A model generated the notes under the pieces. It worked only from the letters and a program-made list of their open reading frames with translations. It was not told the DNA's origin and ran no database searches. 64,000 nucleotides of DNA. Origin: Halalkalibacter nanhaiisediminis. GTDB taxonomy: Bacteria; Bacillota; Bacilli; Bacillales; Bacillaceae_D. Location: the NCBI RefSeq assembly GCF_007830185.1, contig NZ_VLKZ01000010.1:1-64000 (forward strand), in the 5' to 3' direction. The translations under genes were made by a program, and so were the position numbers. Of the stretch, positions 55,486-64,000 are shown one piece after another (the first letter of the stretch is position 1; each line of letters opens with the position of its first letter).

Positions 55486-56454
55486 CTAATTGTAAATTTT
55501 ATCAATTACTAATCCATCAGCCCTATTTCCCCAATATGATTCACCTATTGCTAAAACGTTTAGTGAATCTTTACTTAGATTGAGTCGCTTCCACTCTTTA
55601 TAAAGCCGATCTAACGCCTCTGGTCCTGTATCATCTGCTAAACGATAAGCTCCGTAATGCATTGGGATAAACGTTTTTCCTTCAAGCTCTAAATATGCTT
55701 TTACCGCGTCCTCAGGATTAATATGGGACGTAGCCATAAACCACTCTGGCTCATATGCCCCAATTGGCATTAACACAATATCAAGATGAAAACGCTCCGC
55801 AATATCTTGAAAACCTCTAAAATAACCAGTATCTCCAACGAAATATACAGACTGATCTGTGTTTAAGTCTTCGACAATCCAGCCACCCCAATTAGACGTA
55901 TTGGTATCTGTTAATGATCGCTTTGTCCAATGCTGCGCTGGTACAAAGGATAATTTCACTGTTTGATCTTGCAGCATAAAATGCTCCCACCAATTTGCCT
56001 CTTCTACTTGTTTATATCCTCTTCTAGAAAAAGCTGATTTTAAGCCCTTCGGAACAAAATAGGTTGGACTCCCTTTTAATTTCTTGATTGAGCCAAAATC
56101 CAAGTGATCATAGTGACCATGAGAAATAACCACAACATCTATGTCTGGCAGCTGTTCAATAGCCAGCCCTGGATTGGTTAAGCGTTTTTGAAACCCCATT
56201 CGATTAGCCCACACTGGGTCTGTTAAGATGTTTAGACCATTCATTTGAATCAAAAAAGTCGAATGACCGATCCATGTTAGAGAGAACTGAGTCCGATTCT
56301 CTTGAAGCAGACGTACTTGCTTATGTTGAGCATAAGGGATTTGAATCGATAAATCCTTTTCTTTTGACCTTCTTTCCTTGTACCAACGCATCATATCTGA
56401 AAATGATTTATGATTGTCGACATTATCATAGTTTTGATATCTATGTTTCTTCAT
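55486..56454 (-). CDS. Metallo-beta-lactamase-fold hydrolase (NAPE-PLD/UlaG-like)
   Basis: A 322-residue MBL protein with HxHxDH in SHGHYDHLD (about 109-117), further ligands His in PAQHWTKR, Asp in FVGDTGY and His in PMHYGAYR. It resembles NAPE-hydrolysing phospholipase D-like enzymes; the substrate is unknown. The start at ATG 56454 follows GAGGG. Confidence 0.88.
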   Translation of the reverse strand: MKKHRYQNYDNVDNHKSFSDMMRWYKERRSKEKDLSIQIPYAQHKQVRLLQENRTQFSLTWIGHSTFLIQMNGLNILTDPVWANRMGFQKRLTNPGLAIEQLPDIDVVVISHGHYDHLDFGSIKKLKGSPTYFVPKGLKSAFSRRGYKQVEEANWWEHFMLQDQTVKLSFVPAQHWTKRSLTDTNTSNWGGWIVEDLNTDQSVYFVGDTGYFRGFQDIAERFHLDIVLMPIGAYEPEWFMATSHINPEDAVKAYLELEGKTFIPMHYGAYRLADDTGPEALDRLYKEWKRLNLSKDSLNVLAIGESYWGNRADGLVIDKIYN

Positions 56455-56587
56455 GTATGCATCCCTCATTATCATTTTAACACTCTATAACAAGCAATTA
56501 TGAAGGGAAAAGAAATAGATTTCAAATATTTTACTCTTTCTCTCATTGTGGATTGCTCAAAAAATAGAGTCATAAGGCTGCGTCTCT

Positions 56588-58273
56588 TTAAAACCTTCCA
56601 GACCTAAAGATTGAAAATAAAAGCCAAAGAAACATAATAGTCGCAATTCCAAAACCAATTTCAATAGCTGGTATTCGCCACAGTAATGACGCAGATGGCT
56701 GCATAACTAGTGCAGAACCGACAATTAGTCCAACCATTATAATACTAAAAGAAAGTAAAACAATGCTAAATGACAGCTGATTACTCATACGATTTAATCT
56801 TTTCACTAATAGATCAATTTCTGGGATAGAGATTTCCATTCTCATCTTTCCTTTTTTCAAGGTTGATGTAAATTCTTTTATATTTTTAGGCAAATCAGTT
56901 AGAATGTCCCCGTATTCAGTAAAGTGATTCCATACCTTTTCTGTAACATTCTTCGGATGATACCGCTCTTTTAATAATTGAACTCCAAATGGTTCAGCGA
57001 CTTTGACAATACTTAGGTCTGGATCTAACCTTGCGACAACTCCTTCCATCGTGAGCATCGCTTTCCCAAGCAAGGTAAGGTCTGCTGGTATTCGAATGCT
57101 ATGACGAAACGCAACAGCAAATAGATCATTAACCGCTTGTCCAAGACTGATCTGACTAAAGGGAACATCATAATACTTTTCCCTTAAGTAGTCGACATCC
57201 GCTCTAAATAGCGACATATCGATATCATCGGGTACCATCCCCATACTCGTAATGGCCTTGATCACTCCATCTGTATTTTGACGCATCATCGCAATGACAA
57301 ATGTCGCAAAATGATCCTTCATTTCAGATGTTAGACGACCCACCATCCCAAAATCCATCAAAACAATCACGTCTTTTGGCATGACGTAGATATTCCCAGG
57401 ATGAGGATCGCCGTGGAAGAAGCCGTCAATTAAGACTTGCTGAAAAGTCGCGTTTGCAATCCTCTCAGCAAGAATATGACGGTTATGTCCATTTTGCTCA
57501 AGCTTGTTTATTTCATTTAACTTTGTACCTTCAATGTATTCCATTGTGAGAACTTTCGCTGTTGAATAATCCCAATATACTTTTGGGACACGAATGTTGG
57601 GATCATTCTTAAACTGTTTCGCGATTTTCTCTGCGTTTCGTCCTTCATTCGCATAATCCAATTCTTCGCGAAGCGTCTTTGCAAACTCATCAACAACATC
57701 GACTATTTGATATCTGTCCGCCCATTCTAAGCGATGCTGGGCTAGTGCAGCTAAATCTTGAAGAATCTCTAAATCTGTTTCAATCATATTCTTTATATTC
57801 GGGCGTTGAATCTTTACCGCCACTCGTTCACCCGTTTTTAAAACGGCATAATGAACTTGTCCTATTGATGCTGCAGCTAGTGGCGTTTCTCCGAATTCAT
57901 CAAAAACATTTTCAAGTTTCGCACCTAATTCTTGCTCAACTATTCGCTGAACATCTTCATACCCAAAAGGTGGTACATGATCTTGGAGTTTCTCTAACTC
58001 ACGAATGACATCAGCAGGAAAAATATCAGGTCGTGTACTAGAAATTTGTCCTACTTTCACAAAAGTGGGCCCGAGATCCTCTAAGAACATGCGCACACGC
58101 TCACCAAGGGTTTTAGTGTGTAACTCTTGTTTCCTATCGATAAACAGTCGCTTCGGGATAGAAAGCTTTTCTAGGAGTCCCAAGTCTCTCATGACAAAGC
58201 CGAAACCATACCTCGTAAAAGCTGTCACAATTTCCCGATATCGTTGAATATGTCGAACTCTTTTCCTAATAAT
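56588..58273 (-). CDS. AarF/UbiB/ABC1-family atypical kinase
   Basis: A 561-residue protein with the UbiB signature: VAVKIQRPN (Lys), alanine-rich AAASIGQVH, HGDPHPGN and LMDFGMVG, then two C-terminal transmembrane helices (about 500-555). UbiB proteins act in lipid or quinone metabolism; the role in Bacillus is unclear. GTG 58228 is the first standard start but has no ribosome site, and the frame upstream reads IRKRVRHIQRYREIVTAF, the usual family N-terminus. AAGGAG (58283-58288) is 9 bases before ATT 58273, so an AUU start is proposed. The phasin-like gene precedes it. Confidence 0.9.
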   Translation of the reverse strand: MIRKRVRHIQRYREIVTAFTRYGFGFVMRDLGLLEKLSIPKRLFIDRKQELHTKTLGERVRMFLEDLGPTFVKVGQISSTRPDIFPADVIRELEKLQDHVPPFGYEDVQRIVEQELGAKLENVFDEFGETPLAAASIGQVHYAVLKTGERVAVKIQRPNIKNMIETDLEILQDLAALAQHRLEWADRYQIVDVVDEFAKTLREELDYANEGRNAEKIAKQFKNDPNIRVPKVYWDYSTAKVLTMEYIEGTKLNEINKLEQNGHNRHILAERIANATFQQVLIDGFFHGDPHPGNIYVMPKDVIVLMDFGMVGRLTSEMKDHFATFVIAMMRQNTDGVIKAITSMGMVPDDIDMSLFRADVDYLREKYYDVPFSQISLGQAVNDLFAVAFRHSIRIPADLTLLGKAMLTMEGVVARLDPDLSIVKVAEPFGVQLLKERYHPKNVTEKVWNHFTEYGDILTDLPKNIKEFTSTLKKGKMRMEISIPEIDLLVKRLNRMSNQLSFSIVLLSFSIIMVGLIVGSALVMQPSASLLWRIPAIEIGFGIATIMFLWLLFSIFRSGRF

Positions 58274-58302
58274 AATCGAGCACTCCTTTAAACCGTACTG
58301 AT

Positions 58303-58617
58303 CTAGATGTCTTCACCTTCTGTTTTCATTTGTCGCTTTTCAAGTTCGCTAATTCGGTCTTCTAACCTCTTTATATCTTCTTTTGTCGCAAGATTTAGTT
58401 CACTGAGCATTTTTTGAAGCCTGCTTTGGATCATTTGATCAACTTTTTGTTGTGTTTCTTCCCCTTTTTGAATTAATTCTTTAACAAATTCTTTTGATTC
58501 ACCCCTATTCAACTCTCCTTTACGAACTAATTCCTCCACGACTTTTTCTGCCTGTTCTTTACTTGTAATGGCTGCACCAAGACCTAACGCTAACCCTTTT
58601 TTGATCATATCTCTCAT
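58303..58617 (-). CDS. Phasin-like coiled-coil protein
   Basis: A 104-residue, highly helical protein with a short hydrophobic start (MIKKGLALGLGAAI) and a coiled coil (LEDRISELEKRQ near the end). Such polyhydroxyalkanoate-regulator-like phasins are commonly found beside AarF genes in Bacillaceae. AAGGAGG lies ten bases before ATG. The function is unknown. Confidence 0.78.
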   Translation of the reverse strand: MRDMIKKGLALGLGAAITSKEQAEKVVEELVRKGELNRGESKEFVKELIQKGEETQQKVDQMIQSRLQKMLSELNLATKEDIKRLEDRISELEKRQMKTEGEDI

Positions 58618-58804
58618 GTTAATAAAGCCTCCTTTATCTCATATCCTTTTAATAAATAAACGGAATCACTCAAACTTAAACGTGTCTCACCCTGTTTAAT
58701 CCATAACTTAATGTTGTACATTATTTTACCCTAAAAACAGTATTTTTTATAGAATATTAGGATCATTCATCATTTTACTTTTTGTTCAATATTTTAATGC
58801 TTTT

Positions 58805-58813
58805 CATAGTATA
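58805..58813 (+). promoter_or_regulatory. Candidate sigma-K -10 element of tgl
   Basis: CATAGTATA fits the sigma-K -10 form CATANNNTA, 31 bases before the tgl start. tgl is sigma-K dependent in B. subtilis. A clear -35 AC element at the right distance is not seen. Confidence 0.4.
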
Positions 58814-58843
58814 GAATAAGCACAGCAAAATGGGAGGTTTCTT

Positions 58844-59644
58844 ATGATTTCCATTAACCAAACGTTAATAGAGGTTAGTCAAATTTATCTAGAGGGGTTA
58901 TCTCCTCAACAATTAAACATTCTCAATTTAATGGAGAAATCAAGGGAGGTTTATCGATATGATTCGATGATGCAGCTTGAATTTGAGCTGTTACTTAGGG
59001 AAGAAATCATCGAATCAGCAAGATTACTGGATAAAAGCAGGGCCCAATTTGCAAGCTTTGAAACATCTAAATGTAATGAAGCATATTGGACAGTAACTGG
59101 GGAAGGAGGATTTGAATTTAAACCGAACGTCTTACCTCAAACTGCCATCGAAGATATTTTTATTAATGGTCAGAAATACGCTTTTGAATGCGCCGTCGCA
59201 ATCGTGATTATCTACTATAAAGCTGTCTTAGAATCCATTGATAAAAGGCATTTTAATCAAATGTTTGCAAACCTTTATTTATTTTCTTGGAAATTCGACT
59301 TAGATCTTGATCTTAGTAGTCATATCGGAACGGATTTCTTACCAGGAGACTGTGTCTACTTCAAAAACCCTGATCATGACCCAAGAATGCCCGAATGGCA
59401 AGGTGAAAATGCTATTATCCTCAATGGAAATCTCTATTTCGGCCATGGAATTGGCATCACAACAAGCCAAGGTATGATAGATGTGTTAAATACAAAACGA
59501 CAAAAAGACTCAAAGATATCAGCCTTTTTATTAAATCAAATCACACGTCCCAACTTTCGTTACTTAAGTCAATTTAGGATAACTAGATCTCGTGCTTCCC
59601 CTCTAGCCATTTTAAAAATTGGCTCAAAGACTTACCTTCTTTAA
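58844..59644 (+). CDS. tgl: Protein-glutamine gamma-glutamyltransferase (spore coat transglutaminase)
   Basis: A 266-residue Tgl protein that crosslinks spore coat proteins through glutamine-lysine bonds. The catalytic Cys116 in KYAFECAVAI, with Glu115 before it, has the same numbering as B. subtilis Tgl. Bacillus subtilis Tgl is 245 residues; the last 20 or so here (from ITRSRASPLA on) run antisense to the HD-GYP remnant and look like a new tail. GGGAGG stands before the ATG. Confidence 0.93.
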   Translation: MISINQTLIEVSQIYLEGLSPQQLNILNLMEKSREVYRYDSMMQLEFELLLREEIIESARLLDKSRAQFASFETSKCNEAYWTVTGEGGFEFKPNVLPQTAIEDIFINGQKYAFECAVAIVIIYYKAVLESIDKRHFNQMFANLYLFSWKFDLDLDLSSHIGTDFLPGDCVYFKNPDHDPRMPEWQGENAIILNGNLYFGHGIGITTSQGMIDVLNTKRQKDSKISAFLLNQITRPNFRYLSQFRITRSRASPLAILKIGSKTYLL

Positions 59645-60019
59645 GACCTTCAACAAACTGCTCATTTTGACAGAAACCTAGAAAGGCTTTTGCTACCGTA
59701 TAATCAAATTGTCGTCCTATATTTTGTCTTATCTCTTTTAAAATTGAATGAAACTCCTGAGACTCTCGATACACCCGTTTGGAAATCATAGCATCAAAGG
59801 CATCAGCTATCGCTATGATGCTAGCCGCAAGAGGAATCTCTTCTCCTTTTAAAGCATAAGGATACCCTTTGCCATCATATCTTTCATGATGATATCAAGG
59901 ACACTACTCCTTTTAAAGCATGGTATTTGTTTTAAAATGTCATACCCGAGCTGGGGATGAAGTTTCACCTTAGAAAATTCGTCCTCCCAGTATGTTTTAT
60001 TTTTGTAAACCGCGCTTCT
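59583..60019 (-). pseudogene. Remnant of an HD-GYP cyclic-di-GMP phosphodiesterase
   Basis: Joined frames read YWEDEFSKVKLHPQLGYDILKQIPCFKRSSVL, then YHHERYDGKGYPYALKGEEIPLAASIIAIADAFDAMISKRVYR (given in parts), the HD-GYP domain core. The reading frame breaks at 59895-59896, where two extra bases seem to be present, and the N-terminal half is missing with a stop at 60020-60022. The 3' part alone gives a 68-residue frame (59583-59789). Confidence 0.75.
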
Positions 60020-60042
60020 TTATTCTAGGATGTAATTCTTAT

Positions 60043-60078
60043 GAAGCCAGCAAAAATACATAGATTTTTGCTGGCTTC
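60043..60078. terminator. Perfect 15-bp hairpin after fmdB
   Basis: Bases 60043-60057 and 60064-60078 are exact inverted repeats with a 6-base loop, just after the FmdB gene. The stem ends in A/T pairs but T-runs are weak outside it. Confidence 0.65.
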
Positions 60079-60084
60079 ATTTCT

Positions 60085-60366
60085 TTAATGACTAATTTGC
60101 CAAGGGCGTTGTTGCGTTTTCTGATGTTGATGCTGATGACGTGGTTTACCACTAAGATTTTCTTTTTTTACAATCTTAGGCTCCTTGCCTGCTTCAACTC
60201 TTTTTCTCACTGCGTTTGGTGAAAGAATAAGATTCGGTGGTAAAAACACACGTGTTCCTGCTTGTTGGCAATGCGGGCAAAATGACTGATCATTATAGGT
60301 TGCCGTACTTTTATGCCATTCTTCATAGTAACCATCTTGAGGACATTCAAATGTGTAAAAAGGCAT
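60085..60366 (-). CDS. FmdB-family zinc ribbon protein
   Basis: A 93-residue protein starting MPFYTFECPQDGYYEEWHKS with Cys in FECPQDG and CPHC (a zinc ribbon), then a His/Gln-rich tail (HQHQHQ). FmdB proteins accompany formamidase genes and are thought to be regulators; this one follows fmdA after about 80 bases. The start at ATG 60366 has GGAGGAGGG upstream; the longer frame has none. Confidence 0.88.
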   Translation of the reverse strand: MPFYTFECPQDGYYEEWHKSTATYNDQSFCPHCQQAGTRVFLPPNLILSPNAVRKRVEAGKEPKIVKKENLSGKPRHQHQHQKTQQRPWQISH

Positions 60367-60449
60367 ATGATCCCTCCTCCTATGTATCAGTTTAAAATCA
60401 AGAGAGGAACCGAATTGCACCAGTACAACCTTGATTAAGAAATAACTCG

Positions 60450-61634
60450 TTATTTCAACTTAGGACGTATATCTTGATCAAAGATTTCTGTTGGAATCGC
60501 TACTGTACAACAAGCATTCGGAATATCCACGATTCCACTGAGACGACCTTCTACTGGTGCTGTACTTAAAAGCATATAGGCTTGTTCACCAGTGAAGCCT
60601 CTTGTTTTCAAGTAATCAATTGCATTTAAGCAAGCCCGACGATATGCGATGTGTGCATCCAAGTAATGTTGCTTCCCAGTAAATTCATGAACTGAAATTC
60701 CTTCAAAAGTGAGATAATCAGAAAAGCGTGGCTCAACTGGGCCTGGTTTGAAAACTGGATTATTAACAATGCCATACTTCGCCATACCGCCTTTGATGAC
60801 CTCTACATGGACGTCAATCCAGCCAGCCATTTCGATACCACCACAAAATGAAATCTCTCCATCACCTTGCGAAAAATGAAGATCACCCATTGATAATTTA
60901 GCGCCCTTCACGAAAACAGGAAAATAAATGCGTGAGCCTTTTGATAAGTTTTTAATATCACAATTCCCACCATTTTCACGAGGTGGAACCGTTCTAGCTC
61001 CTTCTCTAGCAATTCGATCAAATTCAGCTCCCTTTACATTCCCTAAAACAGCTGAATCTGGGCTTGGTAAAGTTGCTAGTGCTGGAACGCGATCTGGATC
61101 GGTATCAACAAGTTCTTGTTCACGCTTATTCCATTTATCTAGCATTTCATGAGATGGTGCAACACCAATTAAACCAGGGTGAATGATTCCTGGCATCTTA
61201 ATACCTGGGATATGACGTGAAGTCGTATAAATACCATGAAAATCCCAAATTGATTTTGCTGCATCAGGATAATGGTCCGTTAAGAATCCCCCACCATTTT
61301 CTTTAGCAAAAATCCCATTAAACCCCCATTCAGACTCTGACATAGCCCCCATGTCTAGTAGGTCAACAACAAGGAGATCACCTGGCTCCACTCCATTTAC
61401 ATAGATCGGCCCACTCAACACATGGACTCTGCTTAAGTTTACATCGCGGATATCTGATGGATCATCATTGTTAGAAACTTGTCCATCTGTCCAATCCTTA
61501 CACTCGATTCTAAACACATCTCCTGGGTTTACGGAAATGGCCGCAGGGATATCTGGATGCCACCTATTATGGCCTGGAACCTCTTGCTCGTCCATTGGCT
61601 TTGATAGATCGATTCTAAAAAGTGTTTCTGGCAT
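60450..61634 (-). CDS. fmdA: Formamidase (FmdA/AmdA acetamidase family)
   Basis: A 394-residue acetamidase/formamidase that hydrolyses formamide or short amides to ammonia and the acid. Family motifs include GHNRWHPDIPA, ENGGNCDIKNL and GDLHFSQGDGEISFCGGIEMAG. It would supply ammonium in the cytoplasm. It forms a pair with fmdB; no amide permease gene is present next to it. AGGAGGAG lies before ATG. Confidence 0.94.
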   Translation of the reverse strand: MPETLFRIDLSKPMDEQEVPGHNRWHPDIPAAISVNPGDVFRIECKDWTDGQVSNNDDPSDIRDVNLSRVHVLSGPIYVNGVEPGDLLVVDLLDMGAMSESEWGFNGIFAKENGGGFLTDHYPDAAKSIWDFHGIYTTSRHIPGIKMPGIIHPGLIGVAPSHEMLDKWNKREQELVDTDPDRVPALATLPSPDSAVLGNVKGAEFDRIAREGARTVPPRENGGNCDIKNLSKGSRIYFPVFVKGAKLSMGDLHFSQGDGEISFCGGIEMAGWIDVHVEVIKGGMAKYGIVNNPVFKPGPVEPRFSDYLTFEGISVHEFTGKQHYLDAHIAYRRACLNAIDYLKTRGFTGEQAYMLLSTAPVEGRLSGIVDIPNACCTVAIPTEIFDQDIRPKLK

Positions 61635-62004
61635 ACAATCTCCTCCTCTTTATTTTGACTAGAAAATTGTGATATTAATAAATTGAAATTACATTTAACA
61701 TCACTCCTCTCATAAAATAAAATGAGTTCTATTAAAACAGAGAGAATTTTATGCTTTTATGTAAGAAAGAATCTGATAGGTTAGAATGTTTTAGAGTAAA
61801 GCAAAAAAGTATGAATTATATGTACAACCATGTACTAATTAAGAAAAAATTTTTGAGGATCAATTGAGATAACTAATTACATGTTAGTGGTTAATCTTAC
61901 AAACAATTAAGCTAATTATAACAAAAAATTCTGAAATTTTAAATAATATGTCAGATAATTTAACAATCAAAAAAGGGCACGAAGCTGTCGCGCCCTTTCC
62001 TTGA
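61635..62004. other. Intergenic region upstream of fmdA
   Basis: About 370 AT-rich bases. I looked for TnrA/GlnR sites (TGTNA-N7-TNACA) and sigma-54 -24/-12 boxes and found none. It contains the terminator at 61969-61998 at its far end; nothing else is recognised. Confidence 0.5.
61969..61998 (-). terminator. Terminator of the second aldo-keto reductase gene
   Basis: AAAGGGC-CGA pairs with TCG-GCCCTTT (one mismatch), followed by a minus-strand T-run. Confidence 0.88.
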
Positions 62005-62949
62005 TCAACTAAAGATCTGATCAATTTCTTTAATTTCTGCAGCTGTTAACTGAACATCTAACGTTTTTAAATTGTTTAGCACTTGATCTGCTCTTTTTGC
62101 GCCTGGGATCATCACATCAATGGCGTCGTTCGTTAAATACCAAGCGAGAACAACGTGAGCAACTTCTGCACCTTTAGCATCAGCTATTTTGCGTACTTGT
62201 TCTACTTTTGCTAAGTTTTGTATAAATGCATCTCCCTGTAAGTGCGGCATATTTTCACGTAGATCATTAAATCTAGTATCTTTATTATATTTACCAGCTA
62301 ATAAGCCAGCTGCAAGTGGGAAATACGGGACAAATGAGATGTTATGTTCTTTTACGTACGGCAATAATTCCTTCTCTGCCTCACGTTGTAGTAAATGATA
62401 TTCTCCTTGGTGAACGTCTACATATCCATCTTTATTTGCTTCTTTTAATTGATCGAGTGAAAAGTTCGATACCCCAATCGCTCTAATTTTCCCTTCGTCC
62501 TTCATTTGTTTTAACGCACCAACCGCTTCGTCTTTTGGTGTGTGATCATCTGGAAAGTGAATATAATAAAGGTCAATATAGTCTGTTTGAAGTCGCTTTA
62601 AGCTATCTTCAACTGATTGCTTTAAGAAAGCTGGTGAGTTATCAAAAACAGTGTCTTCACCAACAAACTTATGAGCACCTTTTGTTGCGAGAATAATCTC
62701 ACTACGCTTTCCTGTTTCTTTGATGACTTCCCCGACCAATTCCTCTGATCGTTCTGGACCATAAATAAAAGCCGTATCTAAAAAGTTAATACCGTTATTT
62801 AAGGCCGTTCTAACTAAATCCTTTCCTACTTCTTCATTAAGGTTAGGATAAAGATTATGCCCACCAACAGCATTTGTTCCAAGCCCAATAGGATTTACAT
62901 ATAAATCTGTTTTTCCAATCTGTACGTGCTTCGTCATTGAATCCTTCAT
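62005..62949 (-). CDS. Aldo-keto reductase (YqkF/IolS-like)
   Basis: A 314-residue NADPH-dependent oxidoreductase with Asp/Tyr in [15 protein letters not shown], Lys in LATKGAH and His in LYYIHFPD. It differs from the first aldo-keto reductase in this window and belongs to the longer AKR family similar to B. subtilis YqkF/IolS. The substrate is unknown. AAGGTGG is six bases before the first ATG. Confidence 0.9.
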   Translation of the reverse strand: MKDSMTKHVQIGKTDLYVNPIGLGTNAVGGHNLYPNLNEEVGKDLVRTALNNGINFLDTAFIYGPERSEELVGEVIKETGKRSEIILATKGAHKFVGEDTVFDNSPAFLKQSVEDSLKRLQTDYIDLYYIHFPDDHTPKDEAVGALKQMKDEGKIRAIGVSNFSLDQLKEANKDGYVDVHQGEYHLLQREAEKELLPYVKEHNISFVPYFPLAAGLLAGKYNKDTRFNDLRENMPHLQGDAFIQNLAKVEQVRKIADAKGAEVAHVVLAWYLTNDAIDVMIPGAKRADQVLNNLKTLDVQLTAAEIKEIDQIFS

Positions 62950-63047
62950 CCCTTTCCACCTTCAATAATTTGGTAACAATTTTTATTATAAAAGGTACTG
63001 TTACTCTTTCAAAGTTTTAAGACTTACTCTAGTTCTCTTTACATAAT

Positions 63048-63083
63048 AAGAAAAAAGTTACCACCTATCTATGTGATAACTTT
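63048..63083 (-). terminator. Terminator of aroD
   Basis: AAAGTTA (63054-63060) pairs with TAACTTT (63077-63083), with a further CAC/GTG step inside and a minus-strand T-run. Confidence 0.8.
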
Positions 63084-63115
63084 CAATCAATATGTAATTT
63101 CCCTAGCAAAAGTAC

Positions 63116-63889
63116 TTACATTGACTTTTTTATAATCTCTATAACCGATCTTAAATCTTCAATCGGTATTTGCCCAGGGGCTGAGCTTTTTTCACCAATC
63201 CCGAATGTAATAGCTGATCCGAAAACAAAGCCAAACATTCGAGTGAGTGATCCATAATTCCCCATCGACATCGTCACTAAAGGAAGCTGCACAAGTCCTT
63301 TAGCATCATGCGTAACCTGTAATAATAATAAAACATCATCTAACTTTTGGGACATAACAGCCGTTTTTGCGATATCAGCACCATATAATTCAGCTTCTTT
63401 ATACTTATCCATCAAAACGGAATAGTCAGGGGTCGATTCAAAATTATGATACGAAAGAATAAAACGTATATCATGATTTTTTGATTCTTCTCGGAGAAAT
63501 TCAATATCTTGCTTTTCATTTATTAATTCATAATCTAAAATATCGATTTTCCCACTTTTACAAACCTCAGCCATTAATTGAACCTTTTCTTCTTCCAGTA
63601 AAGAAATCGGCTGGCCACCTTCCTTTTCTGAACGAATCGTAAAAAGAATCGGAGTGTCTGGCATATGAGTGTGAATCTCCGACAACATTTCCATCACTAT
63701 TAAACGATCATCCAAATCTTCAAAAAAATCAGCACGCCATTCAATAAGATCTGGCTTTTTTTGCTTCACATTTTCTAATTCGTTTATGATTTCAAGTTTG
63801 TTCTTTCCTATCAATGGGACACAGATATGAGGATGGTCACCACTAATTTCTCTTCCTCTTACCTTTACGATCTTTCTTAAATCACTCAT
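63116..63889 (-). CDS. aroD: 3-dehydroquinate dehydratase, type I
   Basis: A 257-residue class I dehydroquinase (third step of the shikimate pathway, 3-dehydroquinate to 3-dehydroshikimate). The Schiff-base lysine is in ADIAKTAVM and the catalytic histidine in LSYHNFEST; Glu and Arg of IEWRADFF bind substrate. The start is taken at ATG 63889 with GGGAG seven bases upstream; an ATG two codons earlier is possible. It stands alone, apart from other aro genes. Confidence 0.94.
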   Translation of the reverse strand: MSDLRKIVKVRGREISGDHPHICVPLIGKNKLEIINELENVKQKKPDLIEWRADFFEDLDDRLIVMEMLSEIHTHMPDTPILFTIRSEKEGGQPISLLEEEKVQLMAEVCKSGKIDILDYELINEKQDIEFLREESKNHDIRFILSYHNFESTPDYSVLMDKYKEAELYGADIAKTAVMSQKLDDVLLLLQVTHDAKGLVQLPLVTMSMGNYGSLTRMFGFVFGSAITFGIGEKSSAPGQIPIEDLRSVIEIIKKSM

Positions 63890-64000
63890 TAGCATTCTCC
63901 CTCTCTTTCAATCGCCCTCAAAAAGAGGATACTTGACGTTGTCTAGAAGACTCAGGTATTTAGCGCCATTCACTTTTTCACTTTAATGCTTTAAAGTATA

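Noticed and set aside
61925-61939. CodY-like motif AAAATTCTGAAATTT
   Set aside because: Three mismatches in an AT-rich region and nearly 300 bases from fmdA; chance is more likely.

Overview
The window comes from a spore-forming, low-GC Gram-positive bacterium of the Bacillaceae. The order acpS, lipoprotein, alr, ndoAI-ndoA, rsbRSTUVW-sigB-rsbX, tex, cmpA, sprT-like, tRNA cluster is that of Bacillus subtilis. A GerA-type germinant receptor operon with a near-perfect sigma-G promoter, tgl, cmpA and a Spo0M relative show that it sporulates. A small protein resembling the BH0509 family and the style of the rRNA leader hint at the alkaliphilic Bacillus group; that part is inference.

Layout. 1-1190: ten minus-strand tRNA genes (Asn-Ser-Glu-Val-Asp-Leu-Leu-Pro-Gly-Ile) behind a strong promoter, running into an rRNA-type promoter and leader whose 16S gene should begin just outside the left edge. 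1258-14069: the SprT/CmpA/Tex block, the general stress (sigma-B) operon with its internal sigma-B promoter, the EndoA toxin-antitoxin pair, alanine racemase, a lipoprotein, AcpS and a rhomboid protease. 14141-20020: metal uptake, with an orphan Mn/Zn binding lipoprotein, a DUF2325 protein and an Fbp-type ferric ABC transporter, the latter two behind several Fur boxes. 20291-24102: MgtE, small proteins, UspA, and a WrbA-type quinone reductase divergent from a YodB-like regulator. 24291-31901: assimilatory nitrate/nitrite reduction (nasBC and nasDE) as two transcription units, each with a TnrA box at the activating position.

32104-41606: a GGDEF/EAL protein with a degenerate GGDEF motif, a broken LysM gene, inorganic pyrophosphatase, the HemAT oxygen sensor and the germination receptor operon. 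41771-44230: a catDE/nitroreductase quinone-detoxification cluster with a CatR/YodB-like repressor and an exact TTAC-N5-GTAA operator. 44235-48900: an intergenic repeat next to a remnant of a sigma-54 activator, then sugar or polyol genes (AKR, epimerase, Zn-dehydrogenase, orphan sugar-binding lipoprotein) whose control region holds three LacI/CcpA-type operators, one inside a perfect 44-bp palindrome. 49306-53870: a CNNM/CorC transporter and two TerC paralogues, each downstream of a yybP-ykoY Mn2+ riboswitch with doubled hairpins. 53930-63889: membrane protein, metallo-hydrolase, AarF kinase (probable AUU start) with a phasin-like partner, Tgl, HD-GYP wreckage, the fmdAB formamidase pair, an aldo-keto reductase and aroD.

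Recurring themes are metal homeostasis (Fe, Mn, Mg), electrophile/quinone stress with two Cys7 HxlR regulators, nitrogen assimilation under TnrA, and sporulation/germination. Four decayed genes are visible (LysM, sigma-54 activator, Spo0M-like, HD-GYP). I saw no CRISPR array, transposase or prophage. I did not find a clearly new multi-gene system; the most novel-looking items are the TerC riboswitch pair, the 44-bp palindrome control region, the likely AUU start of aarF, the Tgl tail read from the antisense of a dead gene, and the Cys-less sulfite-reductase-like half of NasB.
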